Origin: DAXETY01 sp051155755
GTDB lineage: Bacteria; Desulfobacterota; Desulfobacteria; Desulfobacterales; SG8-13
Reading direction: 5' to 3'
Assembly (NCBI GenBank): GCA_051155755.1
Contig: DAXETY010000143.1
Coordinates: forward strand, 1 to 12,195
Length of the DNA stretch: 12,195 bases
Below the pieces are notes generated by a model. The model had not been told where the DNA came from. It was given only the letters and a program-made list of their open reading frames with translations, and did no database searches. Below are positions 7,301 through 12,195 of the stretch, in pieces (the stretch's first letter is position 1; each line of letters begins with the position of its first letter). The translations under genes and the position numbers were made by a program.

Positions 7301-9335
7301 TTCCTGGAGCGAGTTGCTCAGCGGCCAGGTTTACAACGCCATATTGATCGACCCGGATGTGCCCTCCACCGTGTACGTGGGCTGCGGCAATTTCCAGGGC
7401 GCCGCGGTGCCGCTGTACCGCAGCACCGACAGCGGAGTCACCTGGCAGCCGGCCTACGACGGTGCGCCGGGACGGCCGCGGCGGCCGGCGGTCTGGGGCA
7501 GCGGGCCTTCGGATGTGTATTTCTTAGGCCACAGCGGCAGCCGCATGAAAGGCGGCTATGACGACCGCTGGATCCTGCATTACAACGGCGTGCAGTGGGC
7601 CGAGCAAGACGGCACGGTGTTCGAGCCGCTGCGGGGCATCTGGGGCAGCGGCCCTGCGGATGTGTTTGCGGTGGGAGCATCCGGGGCGATCACGCATTTT
7701 GACGGCAGCCGCTGGTCGGCCATGGAGCCGGCCGACAGCCGCACCACCCTGCGCGACCTCAACGCGGTGTGGGGCCGCAGCGCCACCGATGTGTACGCCG
7801 TCGGTGACCTGGGGGTGATCCTGCATTATGACGGCAGCACCTGGAGCCGCATGCGCACCCCCACGGTGCATCGCCTCTACGGGGTCTGGGGCACGGCCGA
7901 CGGCGCCCGCATGTATGCCGTGGGGGCGGCCGGCTGCATCCTCGAATACGACGGGACGAACTGGTCGAAGATGCCAAGTCCGACCAAGGCGCAGCTGACC
8001 GGCATCTGGGGTGCGGCCGACGGCAGCACGGTCTATGCGGTGGGCAGTCTGTCGGCCGACGGTGCCGGCGGGGTGCGCCACACGATCTTGCGCTGCAGCG
8101 GCGGGATCTGGACGGCCATGGAGACGCCCGACCCGCAGCCGGGGGAAAACCGGCTGTACGGCATCTGGGGGACTGCGGCCGACAATGTAGTGGCGGTGGG
8201 CGCCCGCGGAGCGGTGTTGCACTACAACGGCAGCCTGTGGCAGCGGTTGAATGCCGGGGTGGACGAAGACCTGCTGGCGGTGTGGGGTGCGGCGGCCTCC
8301 GATGTCTACGTGGCCGGCGAGCGCGGCGTCGTTCTGTATTATCATGGCGGCAGTTGGACCCGCAAAGACCTGGATGCGGGCGACAGCCCCATCGAGCGCC
8401 TGCCGGCCGCCAACGCGGTCACCGACATCAAGTTCAAAGCCGATCCGTCCGGAAAGCGCAACATTTACATGAGCACCGACCGGCAGGGCATTTATTTTTC
8501 GCCCAACCGGGGCGATGACTGGATCAACCTGCTCTCGCCGCCGTATTCGGTCTTCGCCCTGGAGACCGGCTCGGTGTACGTGGCCAGCTACGGGGTGTAC
8601 ACTTTCAAAGGAACCGGCTACATCTGCGGCGAGGTCAAAGACGAGTTCACCGGCGTGGGAATCGACCAGGCGCGGGTGTCCACCGATACCGGCTTTCGGG
8701 CCGACTCCAATGACCGGGGCGTTTACGTGCTGCCGCTGGAGGCCGGAGTCTACAATCTCAGCGGCAATGCCACCGGCTACAAGCCCGAAAGCGTCTCCGG
8801 GGTACCGTCGATGCAGGACGGCAACGTGGTAAGTTTTTTCCTGCAGGATCCCGAGGTGCACATTATGATCGACGGGACCGAAGTGGCGGCCCGCAACCAG
8901 ATCTTTGAAGGTGCCCACGGTGATGTCAGGCCGGCAGCCGGCGAATACCGTTTTACCGATATTGACGGCGGCTATCTGCAGGTGCCTTATCCCAACGGAT
9001 GGGTGGAGCTGCGCTTCGATGCGCACGAAGGATACTGCGTCGATGCGGTGACAGCCGGCGGGAAGTCTTTCGGCAGTGTGGCAAAGCATCTTCTCAAAGA
9101 ACTGGAGGATCCGGTTACCGTGCAGGTGGTGTTCGGCCGCTGCTGTTGGGGCGACTTCGACCGCGACGGCGATGTGGACGGCAGCGACCTGGCGGTGTTC
9201 GCCCGCGATTTCGGCCGCACGGATTGTCTGCAGGGCGAGTCGCTCTGTGAGGGGGACTTCGATGGCGACGGAGATGTGGACGGCAGCGACCTGGCCGATT
9301 TTGCCCGGAATTTCGGACGCACCGACTGCAAATAA
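1374..9335 (+). CDS. Giant exported modular protein with beta-propellers and C-terminal dockerin-type repeats
   Basis: A 2653-residue exported protein, probably an adhesin, matrix protein or binding scaffold; no catalytic motif was recognised. The signal peptide is residues 1-32 (core LWLWIILALALFLSA, cleavage after VNA). Residues 33 to about 215 resemble CBM9/DOMON-like carbohydrate-binding domains (VDGDSADWDGI near the start). Residues 222-1273 hold four Ig-like plus fibronectin-III-like pairs, with a jelly-roll-like insert at about 525-700 (YFDNITVNG). Residues 1275-1425 are thrombospondin-type-3-like calcium repeats. Residues 1430-2035 hold Asp-box propeller blades (for example STDGGVTW, TSDGGVSW). 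Residues 2040-2335 hold seven WG blades, and about 2340-2412 return to Asp-box type. Residues 2414-2495 look like a carboxypeptidase-regulatory-like domain, and 2591-2653 are two dockerin-type EF-hands. There is no membrane anchor, so the mature protein is either secreted or held by a partner. Base composition rises sharply near 5190, which suggests a fusion. Gene identity is certain; module boundaries are approximate. Confidence 0.9.
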   Translation: MGRIGERPARAKLWLWIILALALFLSAPTVNAAITVDGDSADWDGINPDVVDNIGDSRCNGFSDIKYIYTIMDDTYVYVMVETADKPIDPNAVIEINFDYKPGSHFRPEWDADLHTNISGAGFSAWTDVNFDDDRESYPITGYQLAWGQVMEIRIPLAQIENPTYFRATDYVNIWDYDFSEQRCDQSWFDSGIEASVKHVHEPDDSFATYMEVVIGNGFGGIMPAGIDSITVVGPSGLLPIGKNDFVYEPQWRDFFVKLPGPPEEGTYTFRVTSGVETEFFTDTQGPVHIMPNPDETSFSVQRNEIVTSKTPIFSCSPIEYEHGPVFYRLEIYDENLEYRIWASSRVFGVTQFAVPAVLEPGRTYHYRFRASDSSDWIAVDNRSNSDWIPFQTADVLTHPSVPAIDLDGWGVVTWTTEYGTGLDVSIKVIDHDGIAFGGSSHSVEVTVPGSGESYPLYWQYNESTTAAFFSRWIDLDGNPPTSGDYVFTVTDPDGNEGTYTDTVAASPLLPPDQDSFELDDQNNMSEQATVYFDNITVNGVLYEDFNSYSTINDLDPAKWIPVDDSEVEYAIESQKLRVQLVPDVGHVEEYLGFVNPMSIESVGAEILVDPATTGNGEGRIQGVFFNNGSGDVLAELIVTETQARYQVLEIHYENGLLSLKPLAAGTLASVSSGVFIPVSISWNFSQIEFSAAGGTAQYTPDLPVNPPQIAPGVDFLQLNLGASINLIANDTTPTFEWDPVSVAGDPSTVANRYRVRIYDTDGNNVWRGDSNRQPFMGNSPSYTVPPGVLKPYSVYKFRIEARDAHGFLDIDNASEAPPSNDMNFTFLTGPDDPAPFIELSNNGVRTFSDELRDTYTSFWIFVYDAKGIPENIASVKVKFPGIDGIEVPLYYNASHNMNLFNRGVYINNAFSALSPQSGTYTFTVVNRDDPSRTFTVQKHLEVDELAPLDTSTFLPAPNTLLEGTGVEISWAAVPGTVIYMLEVYDVDFNLLFEFFTTGNSYTIPPGLLKTESLYRYRVFAWDNFLEESPDNISMSPWSIGNAPTFLTTKRNGSSLPVVDLENKGARVLYWRQPEYDTIRHLLEFSINVTDADGVPANIKSVRVTYPDGTTSRELRLNDRKSSTEATYYYVEDVVSLSDIDGTYVFEVTDFENNTVTREDELVVQPIGPVQNWSPAADAVVSGTTPTIAWSAVTGASRYQVRVYNGWSKTLFWSDYLTDTHYIVPAGKLDPDRTYSYKIYAYREQAPEDDFDNYSIPVLYSAENIHFTTTGDLTPDSDNDGLSDDLEAILGTDPYDADSDEDGILDGDEDVNRNGVVDFGETDPRLVDSDGDGLQDGTERGYTDSDVGAFTDLAIFVADADNSTTSDPLRPDMDDDGLLDGTEDANRNGAVDSGETDPFDFDSDDDGFSDGAEDAAGTDPLDADDYPFKREWDNLGLYGGRIEDIAVHPSAPSRMFAASYAGDGLFYTSSGGSVWEPALTGAEDTDLEGTATFRNTVVRAVQFAPSAPDTVWAVHGLSAEKSTDGGVTWTYISNERMQEDCSGCLPNDAMRYCRAVAIDPGDDQVVYVGTGGAYGTATGGAVYKTSDGGVSWAKLYEFDYAVIDLAIDPTDRSNIWALTALDGGSGPSYGSLYISSNGGSNWSQVFTDSTRVYDLVLWPGDPGPGPPAAMVGTACGIYSNLSGSWEFIYPAAGGSCTVDDTVQALAFDSLDGNIFYAATKGGDMLRGAIDPGATPSVTFETSAIAGLELITLEAHPTADGRLYGGDARQGVFRIEYLVDSGEYDLTALNQGINSAVVYDIDSKKDAGSEAVYLIAATDAGPARKAAGGSWASIEGPLPTAPNAAAYAVAFDPTAAQDSAFWAGGAGYLAKTVDGGASWSIVNTADFGADERVTDIEVAADGITLVATTRVPGGSGRVLRSGNGGATLTSITPSGAAFDFNAAAIDPTDPDRLFAGGGNFFEADAPGKLYESRNGGSSWSELLSGQVYNAILIDPDVPSTVYVGCGNFQGAAVPLYRSTDSGVTWQPAYDGAPGRPRRPAVWGSGPSDVYFLGHSGSRMKGGYDDRWILHYNGVQWAEQDGTVFEPLRGIWGSGPADVFAVGASGAITHFDGSRWSAMEPADSRTTLRDLNAVWGRSATDVYAVGDLGVILHYDGSTWSRMRTPTVHRLYGVWGTADGARMYAVGAAGCILEYDGTNWSKMPSPTKAQLTGIWGAADGSTVYAVGSLSADGAGGVRHTILRCSGGIWTAMETPDPQPGENRLYGIWGTAADNVVAVGARGAVLHYNGSLWQRLNAGVDEDLLAVWGAAASDVYVAGERGVVLYYHGGSWTRKDLDAGDSPIERLPAANAVTDIKFKADPSGKRNIYMSTDRQGIYFSPNRGDDWINLLSPPYSVFALETGSVYVASYGVYTFKGTGYICGEVKDEFTGVGIDQARVSTDTGFRADSNDRGVYVLPLEAGVYNLSGNATGYKPESVSGVPSMQDGNVVSFFLQDPEVHIMIDGTEVAARNQIFEGAHGDVRPAAGEYRFTDIDGGYLQVPYPNGWVELRFDAHEGYCVDAVTAGGKSFGSVAKHLLKELEDPVTVQVVFGRCCWGDFDRDGDVDGSDLAVFARDFGRTDCLQGESLCEGDFDGDGDVDGSDLADFARNFGRTDCK
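5199..5650 (+). repeat. Thrombospondin-type-3-like calcium repeats (within the giant gene)
   Basis: Residues 1276 to about 1425 repeat D-rich units such as DSDNDGLSD, DSDEDGILDGDED, DSDGDGLQDGTE, DMDDDGLLDGTED and DSDDDGFSDGAED, spaced by GTDP or GETDP. Two longer copies are also similar at DNA level, around 5302 and 5523 (both contain AACCGCAATGGGG). The family is known to bind many calcium ions and form a rigid stalk. Here it joins the Ig/FN3 half to the propeller half. Confidence 0.85.
5667..7470 (+). other. Asp-box (BNR/sortilin-like) propeller region of the giant protein
   Basis: Residues about 1430-2035 repeat the Asp-box consensus S-x-D/N-G-G-x-x-W at roughly 1467, 1522, 1585, 1634, 1824, 1871, 1920, 1971 and 2018, with weaker blades between 1677 and 1780. 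Strand motifs of the type V-x-D-I-A-x-D-P precede many of them. By my count there are about twelve blades before the WG blades and two after. Such blades build seven-bladed propellers, as in VPS10/sortilin, GH74 and photosystem II assembly (Ycf48) proteins. No sialidase or glycosidase catalytic residues were identified. Confidence 0.7.
7494..8366 (+). repeat. Seven WG-type propeller blades of the giant protein
   Basis: Seven copies of a unit reading roughly (V/I)-W-G-x4-DVYAVG-x2-G-x-ILHYDG-x2-W-x2-M begin at residues 2040, 2089, 2132, 2171, 2211, 2264 and 2303. Spacings are 39 to 53 residues. The count of seven fits one closed seven-bladed beta-propeller. The first copy carries an insertion, and the fifth is the most divergent (ILRCSGGIW in place of ILHYDG). 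The repeat is distinct in sequence from the Asp-box blades on either side. Confidence 0.75.
9144..9335 (+). repeat. Dockerin-type EF-hand pair at the giant protein C-terminus
   Basis: Two tandem copies of GDFD-x-DGDVDGSDLA-x-FA-x2-FGRTDC start at residues 2593 and 2627, exactly 34 residues (102 bases) apart; the DNA of the two copies is also nearly identical over the loop. Calcium ligands fit an EF-hand: D2594, D2596, D2598 and D2605 in copy one, with the same spacing in copy two. Cysteines bound each copy (C2591 and C2618; C2625 and C2652). The protein ends one residue after the last cysteine. Type I dockerins bind cohesin domains; no cohesin is visible in this window. Confidence 0.85.
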
Positions 9336-9496
9336 GCAAAGTGCGGCTATCGGGGAATTTTTTTCGAGATGCAAGAAAAATTCTCGATGTCCCGTCAATA
9401 GGAGGTAGAGACGCTGTAACGAAAGGCTCAAAACCAAGCAAGCATGCTATGATCAGACCCCGAACACTCACGCTGCGATTTCCGGAGAGCCGTTCC
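9336..9496 (+). promoter_or_regulatory. Gap with competing hairpins and an orphan Shine-Dalgarno sequence
   Basis: GAATTTTT (9355-9362) pairs with AAAAATTC (9376-9383), within an outer CGGG (9351-9354) and CCCG (9391-9394). TCGAGA (9364-9369) can instead pair with TCTCGA (9382-9387), so the stems compete. Neither is followed by a T-run, so termination after the giant gene is uncertain. TAGGAGGT at 9399-9406 is a near-perfect Shine-Dalgarno sequence, but no ATG, GTG or TTG lies 4-12 bases downstream. Confidence 0.45.
9484..9487 (+). promoter_or_regulatory. Ribosome binding site of the barrel gene
   Basis: GGAG, in the stretch CCGGAGAG, lies nine bases before the ATG at 9497. It supports that start over the in-frame ATG at 9449 and the GTG at 9341, both of which would put extra residues in front of the signal peptide. 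Confidence 0.6.
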
Positions 9497-10858
9497 ATGT
9501 TGCGTAAATGTTTAATATTCGCATCCTTGGTTGTTCTTTTGTCGGCGGCTGTCATTCAGCCGCTGTGGGCGGATACGATTTTTCAGAGCGTGGGTATCGC
9601 CTCTTCGCCCAATCCGGTGGGATCCGGTGCCCGGGCCCAGGGAATGGGAAGTGCGTTTATCGCGGTGGCCGACGATGCCACCGCCGCCTCCTGGAATCCG
9701 GCCGGACTGGTGCAGCTCGAGCGCCCTGAGTTTTCCATCGTGGGAGACTATCTCTACCGGGAGGAGGCTTTTTCCTCCGCATCGCGCCCGGAGATCGACA
9801 ACCGCAGCTCGGTGGATTCGATCAACCTGAATTACCTCAGCTTCTCCTATCCGTTCGCCTTGTGGAGCCGCAACATGGTCGTTTCGGCCAACTTTCAGCG
9901 TCTCTACGACTTTGAACGCGACTTCGACTATCGTCGCAGCATCTCCGGCGGAGTCATCGGCAACGAAACCGTAGCCTTCGACCAGGACGGATACCTCGGG
10001 GCGATCGGGATGGCCTATGCACTGGAAATCACGCCCCGAATTTCCCTTGGGGTCACGATGAACGTATGGACGGATGCGCTCGGGATTCGCAACGGGTGGG
10101 ATGAAAACGTGGGCACGATCAGCACCATCACTGCCATCAACAACCCGCTTATTGGGCTTATTCCGGTTGACCCACCGCAGGTCCTGGACATCCAGACCCG
10201 GGACGAATACGAAGATTTTACCGGCATCAACTGGAATCTGGGAATTCTATGGGACATCAACCGCTACTTCACGGTGGGCGCCATCTTAAAAACGCCTTTC
10301 TGGGGCGATGTGGATCATCGATTCGTTCAGACCGTCCGGGATGAAACCGGCAGCCTGGTTTCCTCGACCACCATTGACGAAAGCGCCGAACTGCGGCTGC
10401 CCATGTCATACGGAGCCGGCATCAGCTGCCGGTTTAACGATCGCTTTTCCATGGCCCTGGACGCCTATCGCACGGACTGGAGCGACTACACCTTCAAAGA
10501 CGGGGACGGCAACGAGTTCAGCCCCATCGACGGCCGGCCCATCGAAACCTCGGATGTCGAGGACACCACCCAGGTGCGCCTCGGCGCTGAATATCTGCTG
10601 CTGTTTCCGGAAAAATCGCTGGTGGTGCCACTGCGCGCAGGGATATTCTACGATCCGGAGCCCAAGGAAGGCAGCCCGAAGGATTTTTACGGTCTGTCGT
10701 TGGGCAGCGGCGTCGGTTACGGTAAGGTGGTGCTGGATGCCGCCTACGTGTTTCGATGGGCCAACGATGTGGACGGCGACAACCTGATCACCACTGGTGA
10801 CACCGAAGTAGACGTGCGGCAGCACACATTTCTAATGTCTCTGATTGTGTACTTTTAG
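9497..10858 (+). CDS. Outer-membrane beta-barrel protein, FadL/OmpP1- or PorV-like
   Basis: A 453-residue outer-membrane barrel. The chosen ATG gives a compact signal peptide (MLRKCLIFASLVVLLSAAV, cleavage after LWA at residue 25); longer in-frame starts at 9449 or 9341 would bury it. Right after it, residues 42-71 carry the hallmark of this superfamily: GSGARAQGMGSAF, then VADDATAA and WNPAGL. The rest alternates aromatic and small residues as beta-strands do, and the protein ends in LIVYF with the terminal Phe expected for BAM-dependent insertion. FadL-type members move hydrophobic molecules; PorV-type members help export of surface proteins in Bacteroidetes. Sequence alone does not choose between them. 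Two predicted loops are acidic: DGDGNE at 335-340 and an EF-hand-like loop at 424-435. It follows the giant gene by 161 bases on the same strand, so co-expression is plausible. Confidence 0.85.
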   Translation: MLRKCLIFASLVVLLSAAVIQPLWADTIFQSVGIASSPNPVGSGARAQGMGSAFIAVADDATAASWNPAGLVQLERPEFSIVGDYLYREEAFSSASRPEIDNRSSVDSINLNYLSFSYPFALWSRNMVVSANFQRLYDFERDFDYRRSISGGVIGNETVAFDQDGYLGAIGMAYALEITPRISLGVTMNVWTDALGIRNGWDENVGTISTITAINNPLIGLIPVDPPQVLDIQTRDEYEDFTGINWNLGILWDINRYFTVGAILKTPFWGDVDHRFVQTVRDETGSLVSSTTIDESAELRLPMSYGAGISCRFNDRFSMALDAYRTDWSDYTFKDGDGNEFSPIDGRPIETSDVEDTTQVRLGAEYLLLFPEKSLVVPLRAGIFYDPEPKEGSPKDFYGLSLGSGVGYGKVVLDAAYVFRWANDVDGDNLITTGDTEVDVRQHTFLMSLIVYF

Positions 10859-11052
10859 GGAACTTAACTTTAATTGTCATTTCTGCTAAGGCGGCATCCG
10901 GCCGGTGCGGTGACCGGCCCTACGAAGTCCCGGTGTGCTGAATTCCGTCGCAGGGCCGGGCACGTTACCCGCCTCTTGCAGGTGGAACGGTCCTTTCATT
11001 TATGGACGCCGCAAAACGGTGTGACTGGCATTTAACCATGGTGTAAGAAGCG
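10859..11052. other. Intergenic spacer with REP-like elements
   Basis: Apart from the two REP-like units, this spacer has a hairpin ACGCCG-CAAAA-CGGTGT (1 G-T pair) at 11006-11022. No clear promoter or T-rich terminator is seen. An ATG at 11038 is followed by only one codon before a TAA, directly upstream of the lipoprotein start. Confidence 0.4.
10899..10973. repeat. Pair of REP-like palindromic units, head to head
   Basis: Unit one has a perfect 7-bp stem, GGCCGGT (10900-10906) with ACCGGCC (10913-10919), followed by CTACG. Unit two, in the opposite orientation, is 10949-10973 with a bulged stem CGGG/CCCG around CACGTTA. The end GTGACCGGCCCTACG of unit one (10910-10924) matches the reverse complement of 10949-10963 at 13 of 15 bases. 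This arrangement resembles BIME-type intergenic repeats, which usually occur many times per genome. Confidence 0.6.
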
Positions 11053-12195
11053 ATGAAAGATTCTCTTCGGAAAATACCAACAATGGCTGTATTGCTGCCG
11101 GCGGCGTTTTTCCTTTTACTCATCGGCCTGTCCGGATGTGCCGGCACCGACCGGCAGCCGCGCTATACCAAAGACGGCCAAACCTATGGCGTGGTGAGCG
11201 GAACCTTTCGTCACCGCTGGTGGAATTATTACGAGCGCGGTCTTTCCTATACGGAAGGCAAATACTATTCTGAAGCCGTCTCCGATTTTCAAGCGGCCAT
11301 CGACAGGCGCAATGAGGATCAGCGCATGGCCCGCACCTACGGCATGCATTTTGTGGATTATTTTCCCCATCGGGAGTTGGGCATCGTATACCTGGAAACC
11401 GGAGATCTCGATAATGCGCAGCATCACCTGGAGCGTTCCATCGCTCACTGGCCGACGGCCAAAGCGCGCTTCTATCTGGATCGGGTCCGCGAGCAGATGA
11501 TTCGGCGGCGTGGGGCGGAGATTCCACCCCCTGTCATTCAAATCGATGCTGTCGGAAGCGAAATCTGGACCCGGCAGGATCCGGTGGTGCTGTCGGGCAG
11601 CGTAACCGATGAAAACTACGTGGCGGCGGTTCGCGTCGGCGATCGCCGGCTGTTTCTGGAAAGCGCCCGGAAAACGCTGCAATTCTCCGAATCGCTGCAG
11701 CTTTCCCAGGGCAGTCATGTTGTTGTCCTCGCGGCCGAAAATCTGGGCGGCCGGTCTTCGAAGGTGAAACTTCGCTTGCACGTCGACCGGGAAGGACCGC
11801 TGATCACAGTGGAAGAAGCGGCTGCCGTGGAAGCTGCTTCCGGAAATCATGTTCGCATTCGCGGATCCGTGTACGATCCTGCCGGGGTCGAAACGCTGGA
11901 CATTGCCGGGCACGATTTCAATTTTATTTCCAGCACGGAAGTGTTTTTCGAAGAAACGATTGCTGCAACCGATGGAGAGCTGACCCTTACCGCCCGGGAT
12001 GTGCTCGGCAATCGAACCACCACGGTGCTCTCGGGGCAAATCGGCCCGGCGGCTTTTGGTGCCCGGCCGTTGCTGGCATGCACGGATTGCCCGGGGCTGT
12101 CGCTGGTCTTTTTGCGTTCAACCGACAGCCGCGGGCCGGTCATCGAACTGAAAGGTTGGCGACCGAAGCAGGCGGTCTTCGTGGAAAGGATCTAC
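11053..12195 (+). CDS. TPR and Ig-like outer-membrane lipoprotein, N-terminal part
   Basis: Open from ATG at 11053 to the right edge, 381 codons; the stop lies outside. Upstream there is only a weak purine stretch (AAGAAG), but the start is fixed by the lipoprotein signal: positive N-terminus, hydrophobic core and lipobox LSGC with Cys29. Ala follows at position 30, so retention in the inner membrane is not expected and outer-membrane placement is likely. Residues 57-90 and 107-140 form two TPR-like helical pairs (ERGLSYTEGKYYSEA; GIVYLETGDLDNAQ). Residues about 160-247 and 248-340 look like two Ig-like beta modules, each with a turn of the type G-S-V-x-D, and a third seems to start near 359. 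CTDC at 343-346 is unusual in an otherwise cysteine-free region. The rest of the protein, which would name the family, is missing. Probably an envelope scaffold; the partner is unknown. Confidence 0.8.
   Translation, partial: MKDSLRKIPTMAVLLPAAFFLLLIGLSGCAGTDRQPRYTKDGQTYGVVSGTFRHRWWNYYERGLSYTEGKYYSEAVSDFQAAIDRRNEDQRMARTYGMHFVDYFPHRELGIVYLETGDLDNAQHHLERSIAHWPTAKARFYLDRVREQMIRRRGAEIPPPVIQIDAVGSEIWTRQDPVVLSGSVTDENYVAAVRVGDRRLFLESARKTLQFSESLQLSQGSHVVVLAAENLGGRSSKVKLRLHVDREGPLITVEEAAAVEAASGNHVRIRGSVYDPAGVETLDIAGHDFNFISSTEVFFEETIAATDGELTLTARDVLGNRTTTVLSGQIGPAAFGARPLLACTDCPGLSLVFLRSTDSRGPVIELKGWRPKQAVFVERIY

Noticed and set aside
7524..9437. Antisense open frame of 637 codons opposite the propeller and dockerin region
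   Set aside because: It lies opposite GC-rich, repetitive coding sequence, where one antisense frame stays open because of codon bias. It is rich in His, Ala, Val and Arg, has no signal, domain or ribosome binding site, and the sense frame has clear domains.
9341..9496. N-terminal extension of the barrel protein from the GTG at 9341 or the ATG at 9449
   Set aside because: Either would place 16 to 52 extra residues before a complete signal peptide. The ATG at 9497 has its own GGAG site and gives a normal export signal.
11116..12039. Antisense open frame of 307 codons opposite the lipoprotein gene
   Set aside because: The sense strand has a convincing lipoprotein signal, TPRs and Ig-like modules; the antisense frame has no recognisable feature.

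Overview
The window (about 12.2 kb) looks like chromosomal DNA from a Gram-negative bacterium that puts many proteins on its surface or secretes them. Three of the four genes begin with a Sec signal peptide, one has a lipoprotein signal, and one is an outer-membrane beta-barrel. Dockerin-like repeats at the end of a giant surface protein, together with moderate-to-high GC, suggest Desulfobacterota (Desulfobacterales-like). That placement is inference from style, not from a marker gene.

Layout. (1) Positions 1-344, minus strand: the first 114 codons of a small secreted protein that runs off the left edge, with a likely promoter at 398-426. (2) Positions 345-1373: about 1 kb without a supported gene. 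The left half is AT-rich. It holds several inverted repeats, a good plus-strand promoter near 784-812 and a chain of hairpins up to the ribosome binding site at 1362-1369, so the next gene may have a structured leader of about 550 nt. (3) Positions 1374-9335: one giant gene for a 2653-residue exported mosaic protein. From the N-terminus it contains a signal peptide, a CBM9/DOMON-like domain, four pairs of Ig-like and fibronectin-III-like modules with a jelly-roll-like insert, a thrombospondin-type-3 calcium stalk, Asp-box propeller blades interrupted by seven WG-type blades, a carboxypeptidase-regulatory-like domain and two cysteine-bounded dockerin-type EF-hands. (4) Positions 9336-9496: a short gap with two competing hairpins and a strong Shine-Dalgarno sequence that has no start codon. 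(5) Positions 9497-10858: a FadL/OmpP1- or PorV-like outer-membrane barrel. (6) Positions 10859-11052: a gap with two REP-like palindromes in opposite orientation. (7) Positions 11053-12195: a TPR and Ig-like lipoprotein cut by the right edge.

The three plus-strand genes share direction and all act in the envelope. A reasonable reading is that they form a surface-display group: a very long calcium-stabilised adhesin or matrix protein without its own membrane anchor, a barrel and an outer-membrane lipoprotein. No sequence evidence proves that they interact. No rRNA, tRNA, CRISPR array, transposase or phage gene was seen. The most distinctive elements are the nested propellers, the cysteine-bounded EF-hands and the structured leader.
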